From a virus, in the IMG/VR virus record IMGVR_UViG_3300034344_000006, positions 1 through 37,170 of that record: 37,170 nucleotides of DNA; one strand, 5' to 3'. The notes beneath the pieces were generated by a model. It ran no database searches, was not told the origin of the DNA, and saw only the letters and a program-made list of their open reading frames with translations. Positions 6,851 to 15,554 of the stretch are shown piece after piece. Every line of letters starts with the position of its first letter. Position 1 is the stretch's first letter. Both the position numbers and the translations under genes were made by a program.

Positions 6851-7761
6851 GCCGTCCAGCCCTCCAGGTATAGTGTGCAAAAATCACCTGCGCCGCCATT
6901 AGGGCCGTAGTACACCGAGAATACTTTTGACGCGTTAAGAGGAATCAATACCAAGCCATTAAGATAAGCCACGCTTTGGCCCGCAGCGGAGGCATACCCC
7001 TGTACCGCGGCCACTTGATCGAGTATTGATCCCGAGGCCACTACATCGCCGTCAATTGCCGAGAGATACGATGACATCGGCCCCGCGGCGGTAGCATCGG
7101 CCCGCATGAAGATATTAACAAGTATCGCGTTTATCCCACCCGGGAGCGCGTCAAGTTCACTCCAGATATGGGTAGCGCCCGAACCCGTCGGCCCGATTGT
7201 TTCGGCTGTGATTGGCGTAACGGCGGCGTCGATATCAAAAGGTACCGGGGCGGACACTGCGCCGACGTTACTGAGATATGTTTTCGTACTGGCAGAATAC
7301 CCGGCTATTGTTGCCGGTGGCGATGCAGCGGCATCGATATTGAAGCGCGTATTCGCTGCGTCATACCGTATCGTGACGCTATTGCCGCTTACAAATTCGC
7401 CGCCGACACATGCCGCGCCTTTATTGAATACGTTAACGACGCCAAGGCCGCCCACATTTACCGTCGTCGGCCCGGTATTTGTGTTGCCTGCTGTGAATAC
7501 CGCCGTAAACCCATCCGTATACGCTGGTGCCGATTGCTTGAGCCCTACCGTCGACAATACGTATGCGTCCGCCACGCCAGAGTCAGTATAGAAATTACCG
7601 TTCGCCACGTACCCCGCAATGCCCTTGCCGAGTTGGTTAAGGTCGCCGCCTGAGAGCGCGATCCCCAGCGCCTCGATGACGTTCTGGATCTCACTCGGGA
7701 GCTGGTTCCATTGTGCGGCGGTTACTGTTCCGCCTGTGATTTTATCGTTTAAGTCTTCCAT
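6847..7761 (-). CDS. Second tail fiber protein
   Basis: This 304-aa protein shares its first 125 or so residues with the 632-aa fiber (DLNDKITG, SEIQNVIE, DLNQLGKGIAGY, ADAYVLSTVG, AGNTNTG) and then diverges into a different 180-residue C-terminal part rich in Gly, Ala and Val, ending CTLYLEGWTA. It lies directly after the gp48-like baseplate gene, the position of the Mu fiber gene, so it may be the fiber attached to the baseplate or an adapter for the longer spike. An AAGGAAAA SD precedes the ATG. Unlike the other fiber, its base composition is uniform. Confidence 0.82.
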   Translation of the reverse strand: MEDLNDKITGGTVTAAQWNQLPSEIQNVIEALGIALSGGDLNQLGKGIAGYVANGNFYTDSGVADAYVLSTVGLKQSAPAYTDGFTAVFTAGNTNTGPTTVNVGGLGVVNVFNKGAACVGGEFVSGNSVTIRYDAANTRFNIDAAASPPATIAGYSASTKTYLSNVGAVSAPVPFDIDAAVTPITAETIGPTGSGATHIWSELDALPGGINAILVNIFMRADATAAGPMSSYLSAIDGDVVASGSILDQVAAVQGYASAAGQSVAYLNGLVLIPLNASKVFSVYYGPNGGAGDFCTLYLEGWTA

Positions 7762-7770
7762 CGATTTTCC

Positions 7771-8370
7771 TTAAACCTGCTCAAATATCAATCTGCAATT
7801 TTCCGGCTTTAGCCTATTAAACAGGCATTCGAGGATCACGACAACATCCGAACCGAAAGTAAATGGGAAAATCATCGGGAACCGGCTACTGTCCGGCACG
7901 GTAAAGGTGACGAATATCGTGAATCTGAGATCGGTTGCTGGGCCATCCAGGATGAAGGGAAACGTCAGCGGAAAGACGGACGGTGTTCGTGTATCCGCGC
8001 CGGGAGTAACCGAGACGATCACACCGAACAGCGCCGCCAGGTCAATGAAATCCTGCGCGGTCTGGATGCCCAGCGACGCCAGTTTGACGAGGATATGCGT
8101 TCGTCGGGTTTCCGCCGATCCAGTGCCGCTGAAGCAATCGTCCGGAATGCCGAGTACTCGCTCCCACTCGTCCAGGAACAGTGTCGTATTGTCCGGGAAG
8201 TACTCAGCTTCAAGAACGGCGAGATGTTCTTGCGCACTACGCATCTCACCTGCCAGCCCTCGCAATAGCTGATTGAAATTCGATCCGAGAATATTCTTCG
8301 CCTCGAACGTTTTACCGTTCGGCAGATACGCCGCCAGCGCTCGCGTGTGCTCTTCTAAGCTACGCGCCAT
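7771..8370 (-). CDS. Baseplate wedge protein, Mu gp48/YmfQ family (DUF2313)
   Basis: This 199-aa protein has the hallmarks of the DUF2313 (YmfQ, Mu gp48) family: an N-terminal helical region with LPNGKTFEAKN, then AVLEAEYFPDNT and LDEWERVLGIPDDCFSG, then a domain that begins ETRRTHILVKLASLG. In Mu this protein joins gp47 in the baseplate wedge and links to the fibers. The ATG at 8370 overlaps the stop of the baseplate J gene (TGATG); a GTG one codon upstream is less likely. The fiber gene follows 9 bases after its stop. Confidence 0.9.
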   Translation of the reverse strand: MARSLEEHTRALAAYLPNGKTFEAKNILGSNFNQLLRGLAGEMRSAQEHLAVLEAEYFPDNTTLFLDEWERVLGIPDDCFSGTGSAETRRTHILVKLASLGIQTAQDFIDLAALFGVIVSVTPGADTRTPSVFPLTFPFILDGPATDLRFTIFVTFTVPDSSRFPMIFPFTFGSDVVVILECLFNRLKPENCRLIFEQV

Positions 8371-9923
8371 CACGGGAACGCCACCGTGCCCTTCACCGCT
8401 ATTTCGCCCGCATTGATCGTTATGTCGCCGGTAGGTGCAGACAATACGAAGGTCTGAACAATGTCGCCGGTATCCGGATCGACGGTGTTCTTAATGGCGG
8501 CGCGGTAGGCATCCTCATCGACATTAACGCCGACCGACACTTGCTCGTCGTGAAACTGCTGCAAGTTCGCATTTAATGCCGCCCGCATAGTCGTTGTGTC
8601 GGGGGCCAATGCGGTGAAAGTGTAGTCAACCGTTACCGGTGACGGCGCGCTGACAAAGTTATCGGCCGTGGACGTATTGGCCGGGAGAATGCTGTCGATC
8701 GCCGCTTTAACGACCAATACTTCCGACGCGACAGGGATCGGGTCGGCGTCATTATCCCGCATAAAATACGTACTGACCTGGCCGAGGGGGATCGACGTGG
8801 CCGCTGTCAGGCCGGTACCCGTCGCCGGTGTGGACGGCGTACCGACAACGACATAGTGGAACGTACTCGCGTCTTCCACGATTATGTGTTCATCCGTTAC
8901 GTTATATTCAGGTTCAACAGCGCCCAGAATCGAGGTAGTCTGGCCACCCTCAAAGCCGTGCGGGACATCGGTGATCACCGTGGCCACGTTACCGCTGCGC
9001 GTTATGCTGGTGATTCCGACCGTTCCGACCTCGGTACCTGCGGCCTGCACGAATACGCGGGTGACGCCAGGCACCTCTTTGGCCTTTGCGATAATATCGG
9101 CAGCGTTAAAATGCGCCACGGGGTTGCGGATCTTGTCCAGGTAGCGGGCGACGTAGTCCTCGGTCGCTTCCGCATCCGTGCCACCACCTACCGCCCCGTA
9201 GGTGACGTACAAGGTATTATCTACGCTAACGATAGGGCTCTGTAGCGCCACTGGCGTATCGACGGCAAGATTCGTATCCGCACCGAAATCAACCGACGCA
9301 ACCGTTACATTTGCGGTAGTGAATCCGGCGAGCAATGTGCCGGTAGCGGGCGTTGACGGCGAACCGGTTACCGGATAGGTGAACGAATCGGGACCGGTGA
9401 CCGTTATGGCCGCGTCGACCGCATTGTATTCAGGTTCTACCGCGCCGCTAATCGTAACGGGCACGAAAGAGGATAGGTTATGGTCGGCGACTGTCGTAAC
9501 CGTAGCTATTCCACCACTGCGCGTAATCGAGGATATGACGAGTGATTGGAGTGTAATCGTACCGCCGAGGGTCACTGTGAATTCTTTACCGCCAGCGGTA
9601 AGCGAGGCACCGATAGGAACGGCACCGCCCACAGTACCCGTCGCCACAAGTTGCCCGGACGAATTGGCCGCGGCATTCGCGGGGCCGACAAAGATATTAC
9701 CCCAACGCGGCGCGGTCTCGGCGTCTGCGGTGTCGGGCATCAGGCGAGTTTCAGTGCGGGAGAGATCCAGATAGAAATCGAATATACGACGGGCCACACC
9801 GGCGATAAGAGACCGCAGCCAATGGACGGCAAGGTAGGGGTTCGAATCTGGCGCTTCGCGTTGAACGTCCGCTTTAATGCGATCCTCAACTTGTGTGGCG
9901 CTATCTGGTGTTCCGACTGCCAT
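8370..9923 (-). CDS. Baseplate protein J-like (Mu gp47) with two FCCH-like inserted modules
   Basis: This 517-aa protein belongs to the baseplate J family (Mu gp47, P2 gpJ), which forms the baseplate wedge. Its core is seen in residues 30-125 (LRSLIAGVARRIFDF, AETAPRWGNI, AAGG-type strand) and 235-300 (GGGTDAEATEDYVARYLDKI, VPGVTRVFV). Two copies of a roughly 72-residue module interrupt it, at about 129-200 and 303-374; both carry SITRSG, GAVEPEYN and a G-SPSTPATGT-like end. The module resembles the E1_FCCH-type repeats often found in phage structural proteins. It overlaps its neighbours by TAATG and TGATG. Mu gp47 is shorter, which fits the two insertions. Confidence 0.92.
   Translation of the reverse strand: MAVGTPDSATQVEDRIKADVQREAPDSNPYLAVHWLRSLIAGVARRIFDFYLDLSRTETRLMPDTADAETAPRWGNIFVGPANAAANSSGQLVATGTVGGAVPIGASLTAGGKEFTVTLGGTITLQSLVISSITRSGGIATVTTVADHNLSSFVPVTISGAVEPEYNAVDAAITVTGPDSFTYPVTGSPSTPATGTLLAGFTTANVTVASVDFGADTNLAVDTPVALQSPIVSVDNTLYVTYGAVGGGTDAEATEDYVARYLDKIRNPVAHFNAADIIAKAKEVPGVTRVFVQAAGTEVGTVGITSITRSGNVATVITDVPHGFEGGQTTSILGAVEPEYNVTDEHIIVEDASTFHYVVVGTPSTPATGTGLTAATSIPLGQVSTYFMRDNDADPIPVASEVLVVKAAIDSILPANTSTADNFVSAPSPVTVDYTFTALAPDTTTMRAALNANLQQFHDEQVSVGVNVDEDAYRAAIKNTVDPDTGDIVQTFVLSAPTGDITINAGEIAVKGTVAFP
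8802..9017 (-). repeat. FCCH-like module, copy 2 (baseplate J residues ~303-374)
   Basis: This module contains SITRSGNVATVITDVPHGF, GAVEPEYN and GTPSTPATGT. The HGF/HGL turn after the second strand is typical of E1_FCCH-like repeats in phage proteins. It lies inside the second half of the J core. Confidence 0.75.
9324..9539 (-). repeat. FCCH-like module, copy 1 (baseplate J residues ~129-200)
   Basis: This module contains SITRSGGIATVTT, an HNL segment, GAVEPEYN and GSPSTPATGT. It matches the second module of the same gene almost residue by residue, and a looser version in the gp37-position gene. At DNA level the two in-gene copies keep identical short runs such as those encoding GAVEPEYN. 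Confidence 0.75.
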
Positions 9924-10369
9924 TAAAAGTTCCCGGAGTTATTCCACAATTCAAAGAATCGCTTATCGACGGGAGAGCCGTCTCGACCCAGATTGATAAA
10001 AACACATATCGTACCGTTCCGCAAGAATGGTGTCTCGACTTCGACGCTGGTGGCGATACCGTCATCGATAAGGCGCTGTAGGCTGTTCCGAACCACCACG
10101 CCCAGTTCGGCCAAAACCGTACCGGTGACCCGCTCCTGTTCGAACAGCCACACTTTAGAACCCTGCTCGAAATCCGGTGTCGATTCATTGCCGACCCAGC
10201 CGCGGCGGCGATGTGATTCCGGCATCTCGGCGGGAGTGGCGCGAACCTCCTCGAAGATCGACATCAGAATGAAGGTGTCGAGACTCTGCTCCGTCGAGAT
10301 ATCCCCTGAGACAGTCCAGTCGAAGTCATAATAACCTCGGTCAGTATTGAGTATTACGTCAGTCGTCAT
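9923..10369 (-). CDS. Baseplate protein, Mu gp46 family (gp25-like)
   Basis: This 148-aa protein fits the Mu gp46 family (PF07409), the counterpart of T4 gp25 and P2 gpW at the inner baseplate where sheath assembly starts. The features seen are DFDWTVSGDISTEQSLDTFI near the N-terminus, RRRGWVGNE in the middle and GSKVWLFEQERVT followed by the helical EVETPFLRNG region. Its length and place between the spike and baseplate J genes are as in Mu. The ATG overlaps the gp45-like stop (ATGA) and the stop overlaps the next ATG (TAATG). Confidence 0.92.
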   Translation of the reverse strand: MTTDVILNTDRGYYDFDWTVSGDISTEQSLDTFILMSIFEEVRATPAEMPESHRRRGWVGNESTPDFEQGSKVWLFEQERVTGTVLAELGVVVRNSLQRLIDDGIATSVEVETPFLRNGTICVFINLGRDGSPVDKRFFELWNNSGNF

Positions 10370-10956
10370 GTGACACCGTTCGTCTCTGCCTGGGTATCGC
10401 CTCGGCTATCCGTGCCCTGCGAATGCGTATGCGTAAGGTAATCCTTACCGCCAATCGACCCGCCTGTCGTTATCGTCAACGTCGCACCCTGGACCAATAG
10501 CCCCGCGATAACATTGGCCAGACCGGTGATGTCCCCATTAACATTCAACGGACCATCGATCTGGACAGCACCCGTGAACGTACTCTGCGGTGAGTCGATC
10601 GTCACTGAGCTGCTGGCGGTGATATTAGCAGTAACCGTGTCAATATTCACGTTACCACTACCGTCCGTTGTCGAGATATCCAGATCGCCGTTATTCCGGG
10701 CCACGATCCGCGTATTGGTGGCGGGGTGGAAAAATACCGGCTCGCCCTGTTCGGTATCCGTAGGGCGCGTTTCCGTCATCGAGGTGAACACACCGGGGCC
10801 GATCTCTCGTAATAGCGCACCGTCAGGGAGATCCGCCCACAGCCCGTACGGCGAGGCTATGTTCGCATCACTGAGGGCGCCCAGTGCCGTGGCGGGCTGG
10901 CTGGGACGGCGCAGACCCTTATCCGCGCCCCTAATTCGTGCCCACAGCCCGGTCAT
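10366..10956 (-). CDS. Baseplate central spike, Mu gp45 family
   Basis: This 196-aa protein is the membrane-puncturing spike. The N-terminal half (ASPYGLWADLPDGALLREIGPG, EPVFFHPATNTRIVARNNGDL) fits an OB-fold of the Mu gp45 type, and the C-terminal half is a run of short beta strands (VTIDSPQSTFTGAVQIDGPL) as in a trimeric beta-helix needle. The end carries HTHSQG, the His-x-His motif that binds an iron ion at the tip of Mu gp45 and P2 gpV spikes. It lies between the hub and the gp46-like gene exactly as in Mu. Confidence 0.92.
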   Translation of the reverse strand: MTGLWARIRGADKGLRRPSQPATALGALSDANIASPYGLWADLPDGALLREIGPGVFTSMTETRPTDTEQGEPVFFHPATNTRIVARNNGDLDISTTDGSGNVNIDTVTANITASSSVTIDSPQSTFTGAVQIDGPLNVNGDITGLANVIAGLLVQGATLTITTGGSIGGKDYLTHTHSQGTDSRGDTQAETNGVT

Positions 10957-10958
10957 CT

Positions 10959-12104
10959 TTACACCCCCGGAGCCGCAAAGGCATCGAAGGAGTCTCCGAC
11001 AGGGCGTTGCGCGAGAACCTTTTCGTTAATGGTGTAGACGTTTCGTTCTACAAATTCGAGGGTTGTCGTGCTGGGGCGCCCTTCGCCCTGTGAGAACGTG
11101 ATCGTGTTGGCCAGCATCTTGCGGGTGATGTTGGCGGTGTCCGAGTTAATTTGTACCAGAGTGTTAGAGCCCCATACACCCCCCTGTGGCATCTGGTGCC
11201 CCGGCATAGTGCAGGTATACCGAGTCGCTTTAGCCTTGGCTAGTTGCGACGCCCATTTTGCCCGATCTTTGAGCTGGGCCGAGCTATAGGATAACGAGGC
11301 TTTCGTGCCGAATTCGTCCGTGCCCGAGACACTTGATTCGACTTTAACGCTCTGCCGTCCGGTCCTGATCGAACCGTCGATCGCCTCCCCGCCCTGATCC
11401 TCGATGGCTGCCGAGTCAGATTCCCCGCTATAATTCAACGCGCTGGGGTCGAGTTGCCCGCGATGGATATACTTATTGAACCGTTCAGAGGCGTTAATCG
11501 CCCAGCGCTGGGTAAGAATATTATTATCGTTCGCGCCCTGTAGTCGTTGAACCACCGCACCGGAGTCAACGGGAGAGGCCTGCGTAATCAGGATATCGCC
11601 AGCGGGGGTCGAACTCAGCAGTGCTTGACGTTTAGCGGCGAACACCGATATGAACTCCATGGCGTCCTGCCCGACTTTTGGCTTAATGATGTCCTCGGCT
11701 TTATTGAATGGCGCCGGATTTAGGTCATCCACGACTTTCAGTGAGAGCCCCAGGTGATCGATAACAATTTCGATGATCCGTTTTAGCGTCAGACTGTCGC
11801 TGGCCTTTATTTCATCAATGATATTGATCTGCGAATCGATAAGGTCGCCGGTTTTATCGCGGCCGGTATACGTGACCATGTGGCCGCCTTCCTGATCTTG
11901 CCCGGAAACCTCGTCAATAAAGCCCGTCAATTGGGTGACGCCGTCGACAGATATTACGACCTCATCGCCCTGCCGTAACGGCGGGAAGTCGCCCACTGCA
12001 CTGGCGCTGAAGCTGAAATCGTTGGCAAGTGTTTCCAGCGATACGGTGACCTTCGCTTCGACGAAATCCACGTACGGGGTGCCGTTAACGGTGATGCCGA
12101 TCAT
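10959..12104 (-). CDS. Baseplate hub protein, Mu gp44 (gpP)/P2 gpD family
   Basis: This 381-aa protein is the hub to which the spike attaches. The N-terminus (ITVNGTPYVDFVEAKVTVSL, LRQGDEVVISVDGVTQLTGFIDE) is the first beta-barrel of the gpD/gp44 fold, and VGQDAMEFISVFAAKRQALL with GDILIT fits the LysM-like and later barrel domains. Its size matches Mu gp44. The start overlaps the gp43-like stop (ATGA), and the spike gene begins 2 bases after its stop, so expression of the two is likely coupled. Confidence 0.9.
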   Translation of the reverse strand: MIGITVNGTPYVDFVEAKVTVSLETLANDFSFSASAVGDFPPLRQGDEVVISVDGVTQLTGFIDEVSGQDQEGGHMVTYTGRDKTGDLIDSQINIIDEIKASDSLTLKRIIEIVIDHLGLSLKVVDDLNPAPFNKAEDIIKPKVGQDAMEFISVFAAKRQALLSSTPAGDILITQASPVDSGAVVQRLQGANDNNILTQRWAINASERFNKYIHRGQLDPSALNYSGESDSAAIEDQGGEAIDGSIRTGRQSVKVESSVSGTDEFGTKASLSYSSAQLKDRAKWASQLAKAKATRYTCTMPGHQMPQGGVWGSNTLVQINSDTANITRKMLANTITFSQGEGRPSTTTLEFVERNVYTINEKVLAQRPVGDSFDAFAAPGV

Positions 12105-13282
12105 GCGGTAAGGATCTGCAGCTCGCCTTCGACAAAAGCGTTCTGGTTTATGCCGTTTAAATCGGCAATCGTTTCGACTAGATCCGTGGCGCCATAATAC
12201 TCGTACACGAGAACAGTCAGCGGCTTGAGGGGCGTTTCTACCGTAATGATGGACCGGGTGTTCACCCGCACCACTTCGAGGGCTTCCTGCGCCTGTACGC
12301 GCAACCGGTCGAGTTCTTCCATAGCTTCATTAGAAAGCAATTGATTATTGCGGGCGTCAAGATATTGCGTTTCGAGATCCGCCTGCACCCGCTCCAGGTC
12401 TTCGGTGGTGCTGTAGGTGGCCGAGGCTGCATTCAAATAGCTGTAGCTCAACGCCACGACGCGAAGTGTGGCGCGCATCAGATCGCGGTTCCGCTTACGC
12501 TGAATCCGCCCCACCGTATTGGTCTGGATAGTCAGATCGTTTGCGCCAAAAAGCGCGATCGATTTCAACGCAGTTAAGAGCGTTTCGGGTGCAGCGTAGA
12601 GATCGTTTAAGTCGTCAAACAGCCCCTGAATATTCGAGGCGAGTTCTGCCGGCGCCTGGATCAGGCTGCCTATTTTGGTTGAAAAGCCGTTAATAGAGGC
12701 GCGGAATGCCGCAATGTTTGCGGCTTTCGGCTCCGCGACTTTCGATGCGGTATCAAACACCGTCGACACGTTACCGATATTTTCCTGCGCGTCCGAAAAA
12801 TTACCAGATGCGCTGAGATCGATCTTATAACCGGCACCGAGATCGGCGGTAAGCTGGGTATTTAAAATATCGCTTTGGGCCTGTACCTGAGAAGCCAGTG
12901 CACCGGATTGCTGCGGGATGCCTGGCGCATCGTTTACCTCGAAAGGGATGACGATCTGTCCGCGCCCCAGCTCGGTTATCTTCTCGGTGAGGGTGTACCG
13001 CCCGTTGATAACATTCTCGATATCACCGAACGTGGGGTGGGTGAGCACACCCGATACGCCATCTTCCAGGACGCGCAGGAGATTGTCGCGCTGCTGAAAA
13101 TAGTTTTCGTGCGGGATGATCGCAGTGATGTTGAATGTGCGCGGGGCCTTACCCTGACGTTCGATAGATTGCTTGTCCGAGCCGGGGAAATTAAATTTTA
13201 CTAGCCGGTTGCCGCCCGTTGTCGGCATATCAGTGAACAGGAATTCGACGCCCTTATAGCGTGCGGTCTTTAGCTCAATCAT
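12101..13282 (-). CDS. DNA circularization/baseplate protein, Mu gp43 (gpN) family
   Basis: This 393-aa protein has the N-terminal domain of the Mu gpN family (PF07157, named after DNA circularization but also a tail component): YKGVEFLFTDMPTTGGNRLVKFNFPG, then ITAIIPHENYFQQRDNLLRVLEDG and GVLTHPTFGDIENVINGRYTL. The middle is mainly helical. The C-terminal VYEYYGATDLVETIADLNGI resembles a LysM-like or gpX-like segment that may aid baseplate binding. It overlaps both the tape measure stop and the hub start by four bases. Confidence 0.88.
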   Translation of the reverse strand: MIELKTARYKGVEFLFTDMPTTGGNRLVKFNFPGSDKQSIERQGKAPRTFNITAIIPHENYFQQRDNLLRVLEDGVSGVLTHPTFGDIENVINGRYTLTEKITELGRGQIVIPFEVNDAPGIPQQSGALASQVQAQSDILNTQLTADLGAGYKIDLSASGNFSDAQENIGNVSTVFDTASKVAEPKAANIAAFRASINGFSTKIGSLIQAPAELASNIQGLFDDLNDLYAAPETLLTALKSIALFGANDLTIQTNTVGRIQRKRNRDLMRATLRVVALSYSYLNAASATYSTTEDLERVQADLETQYLDARNNQLLSNEAMEELDRLRVQAQEALEVVRVNTRSIITVETPLKPLTVLVYEYYGATDLVETIADLNGINQNAFVEGELQILTA

Positions 13283-14934
13283 CGCGCCATCGCCCCCACA
13301 TCCGCCCGGCGTGCGCCCGGGCCAGCAATACTGGCGGCACCCATCTGCGCTAAACCCTGATCGAGGCCGACGTTAACGCCAACGTCAACGCGAGTCTGCG
13401 CGAGTAGTGGCTCGGCTTTGGCCCCTAAGAATTCCGCTTTAATGGCTTCGATATCGAATTGGCTGAAATCCATGGTCGTGACTGCACCGATTACCTGTCC
13501 GATAATCATGCCCACCCCGGCGAGCCCCCGCAGGATGACATCTAAGGTACCGCCAATAATGGCGCCAACAAGTTCACCGAGATTGCTGAACTCGGTCAGG
13601 CTTTTTGCCGCATCGGAATCGCTGCTGAACAGCCCCGCGATGATCGACGCCGCCTCACTAAACTTCGCCACCAGGTGCGAGATCGTGGGGCCAAACGTAG
13701 ACGAGATACCCGAAGCGAATCCGCTAAAGAACGCGCTCACCTTATCCCAGTTAGCGATGATAAATGCGGCGGCGTAGGCGATGGCCAGAGCAATAGGTGC
13801 TATCGGCGCCAAGGCGGCGAGAGCCGCAGCGCCAAACGTGGCGAATCCTGCCACCAGTATCGGCCAGATGAGGATCAATGAGCCGAGGATCAATAGTAGC
13901 GGCCCCAGGATAGCGATTAGGGCACCGATGACGAGAATGACTTTTTTGGCGCCCGGACTTAATGCGGTAAGCCAAACCGCCACCCCACGGATTGCTTGGG
14001 TGATCTTCAAGGCGACAGGTAGCAGAAGACGACCGAATGACTCCTTGAGGTCTTGCATTCGCGACGAGGTAATGCGTTCCTGATTGGCGAGCTGCTCTTG
14101 TGTTCGGGCAAAGTCACCGATCGCATTTTTGGATTGCTCCACGGCTATGGCGAGCGTCGCATAGGCTTTAGCCTGGCGCATTGACCCGAAGTGTTGACCC
14201 TTCGCGAGCAACTGCGAGACTTTCGTCTTCACATCTTTTTCGAGGATAGCGATGCCGAGAGATTTTACCGATTCACGCTCGCCGAGTAGCGCTTTCGTCA
14301 ATGCCTTGCTGGCGCCCTCTGCCCCGCCTTCAAAGTTTGTGAATGATGCCAGATCCACGGCGAGTTCGTTAACCTGTCGTGACAGATCGAGTGCAGATTT
14401 CTGCGTAAACCCGAAACCGGTAAGAATGTCACCTGTGTCGCCCATGAGCTCGCGGGACTTAGTGCCGGCAATGCCGTAGCTATTCGCCAACATATCAGCC
14501 ATCTTTTCGGCGCCCGGTCCGATATCCTTAAATACTGTGGCGAACTTCGACCGAGTTTCTATCGCGTCACGGGCGGCGTCCTTTAATGATCGGGCCATCA
14601 ATGCCGCAGGCAGCGTCACGAAAGCGGACATCATCGCGCCCGTATTCCTGATCTTTTTGCCGATAAACGATATGCCTTCGAATCGATTCTCGATGCCTTT
14701 TAGGGTCGCCTTGAGGCGCAAGCCTTGGTCATTAAGGGCCGACATCGAGGGTACAATGGCGCGTATTTTGTTCTTCAAGATTACGGATTTAGCGGATAAC
14801 TCAGTGGAGGTTTTCTTAACGCGGGTGAGCTCTTCCCGCATCTTCTTTGAGGATTTACGTGTCTTATCGGCGGCGGCGCTGAAATGATCGCGTGCCTTGA
14901 TGAGGTATTGAACAACAAAAGATTTATTTGCCAC
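13279..14934 (-). CDS. Tail tape measure protein
   Basis: This 551-aa protein sets tail length and occupies the tail tube before DNA ejection. It begins with a charged helical region (20-90), continues through a segment typical of tape measure families (FGFTQKSALDLSRQVNELAVDLASF, ALTKALLGERESVKSLGI at about 174-230), and carries a long hydrophobic stretch at 331-394. It starts with GTG, overlapping the 3' end of the second chaperone frame by 11 bases. At 551 residues it is short for a tape measure, so the tail should be fairly short. A plausible SD is present within the chaperone coding sequence. Confidence 0.9.
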   Translation of the reverse strand: MANKSFVVQYLIKARDHFSAAADKTRKSSKKMREELTRVKKTSTELSAKSVILKNKIRAIVPSMSALNDQGLRLKATLKGIENRFEGISFIGKKIRNTGAMMSAFVTLPAALMARSLKDAARDAIETRSKFATVFKDIGPGAEKMADMLANSYGIAGTKSRELMGDTGDILTGFGFTQKSALDLSRQVNELAVDLASFTNFEGGAEGASKALTKALLGERESVKSLGIAILEKDVKTKVSQLLAKGQHFGSMRQAKAYATLAIAVEQSKNAIGDFARTQEQLANQERITSSRMQDLKESFGRLLLPVALKITQAIRGVAVWLTALSPGAKKVILVIGALIAILGPLLLILGSLILIWPILVAGFATFGAAALAALAPIAPIALAIAYAAAFIIANWDKVSAFFSGFASGISSTFGPTISHLVAKFSEAASIIAGLFSSDSDAAKSLTEFSNLGELVGAIIGGTLDVILRGLAGVGMIIGQVIGAVTTMDFSQFDIEAIKAEFLGAKAEPLLAQTRVDVGVNVGLDQGLAQMGAASIAGPGARRADVGAMAR

Positions 14935-15091
14935 TGGCTTTTATCTCGTCGGCGATAGCTTTTGAATGTTCGGAAAGTTCTTTAATGCGATTCGCGCCAA
15001 CTCCCTGTAGGTACTCCATTCCAATGGAGCCCTTAAAGCTGAAAGCAAGCCGACTTAGATTTAATTGATAGCTCTTGTCGCCTACGACCAT
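14924..15091 (-). CDS. Second tail assembly chaperone frame (C-terminal part of a -1 frameshift fusion)
   Basis: This 55-codon reading frame lies between the chaperone and tape measure genes, where lambda gpT and the Mu gp41' extension lie. It has an ATG in a TGATG overlap with the upstream stop but no SD. Its frame is -1 relative to that gene and stays open back through the heptamer AAATTTT, so slippage would fuse it to the first 147 residues of the chaperone to give about 206 aa. The product is mixed charged and helical, ending with SEHSKAIADEIKASGK. The stop is 11 bases inside the tape measure gene. Confidence 0.75.
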   Translation of the reverse strand: MVVGDKSYQLNLSRLAFSFKGSIGMEYLQGVGANRIKELSEHSKAIADEIKASGK

Positions 15092-15109
15092 CAACTGAGA
15101 ATAAAATTT
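15065..15109 (-). promoter_or_regulatory. Programmed -1 ribosomal frameshift signal
   Basis: On the minus strand, A AAT TTT sits in the zero frame of the chaperone, which is the canonical X XXY YYZ arrangement, 4 codons before its TGA. After an 8-base spacer there is a two-part hairpin: outer stem TTGAT/ATCAA (15094-15090 with 15069-15065) and inner stem GTCG/CGAC (15088-15085 with 15080-15077). The heptamer occupies 15109-15103. Spacing and structure fit a stimulator. Such shifts are a conserved feature of tail chaperone genes. Confidence 0.72.
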
Positions 15110-15543
15110 GCTGCGTATACCCCGATCATCTTACGGAAGTCGGCGTGACTCATGTCATCCATGCGGGCGGAAGTGATCTGCTTCTCGCCACCCATCCAGG
15201 CGACCTGTTTGAACAGCTCGCGGAAGTGCAGCACGAGCTTGTTCATGTCCGCCCCGCCGCTTACCATGAGCGCCAGGACAGCGTCGCCATCCTTCTCACC
15301 CCCGTCGTCATCGCCTTCGAGATTCGGCTGTGCAGCGGCCTCCTTGGCCTCTTCGAGCATGCCCGCGTCAAGATGATCGGACATCTGCAACAGGCTAGAT
15401 TGGATCAGCCCTTCAATCGCGCAACAGATGTGAGATACCTTACCGGTCGGCTCGCGCAGTTCGATATGGCTGCATTCGATAGGACTGCCCGTGCCGTTGG
15501 CGTAGCTGATCGTTTTGGATAGCTCAAAATTAATCGGATTCAT
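15091..15543 (-). CDS. Tail assembly chaperone (Mu gp41-like, lambda gpG role)
   Basis: This 150-aa protein lies between the tail tube and tape measure genes, the standard place of the chaperone that coats the tape measure during tail assembly. It is acidic in the middle (PNLEGDDDGGEKDGD) and ends with a helical MSHADFRKMIGVYAANF. Residues like PIECSHIELREPTGK near the N-terminus (about 20-34) resemble the phage tail assembly chaperone family of Mu-like phages (gp41, E/E'). Its 3' end carries the slippery site that gives the longer fusion. A second product would share residues 1-147. Confidence 0.86.
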   Translation of the reverse strand: MNPINFELSKTISYANGTGSPIECSHIELREPTGKVSHICCAIEGLIQSSLLQMSDHLDAGMLEEAKEAAAQPNLEGDDDGGEKDGDAVLALMVSGGADMNKLVLHFRELFKQVAWMGGEKQITSARMDDMSHADFRKMIGVYAANFILS

Positions 15544-15554
15544 CGGTACGGCCT

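Noticed and set aside
14935-15090. -2 frameshift, as reported for Mu
   Set aside because: The -2 frame closes after about 29 codons, while the -1 frame reaches the tape measure start and has a canonical heptamer with a spaced hairpin.
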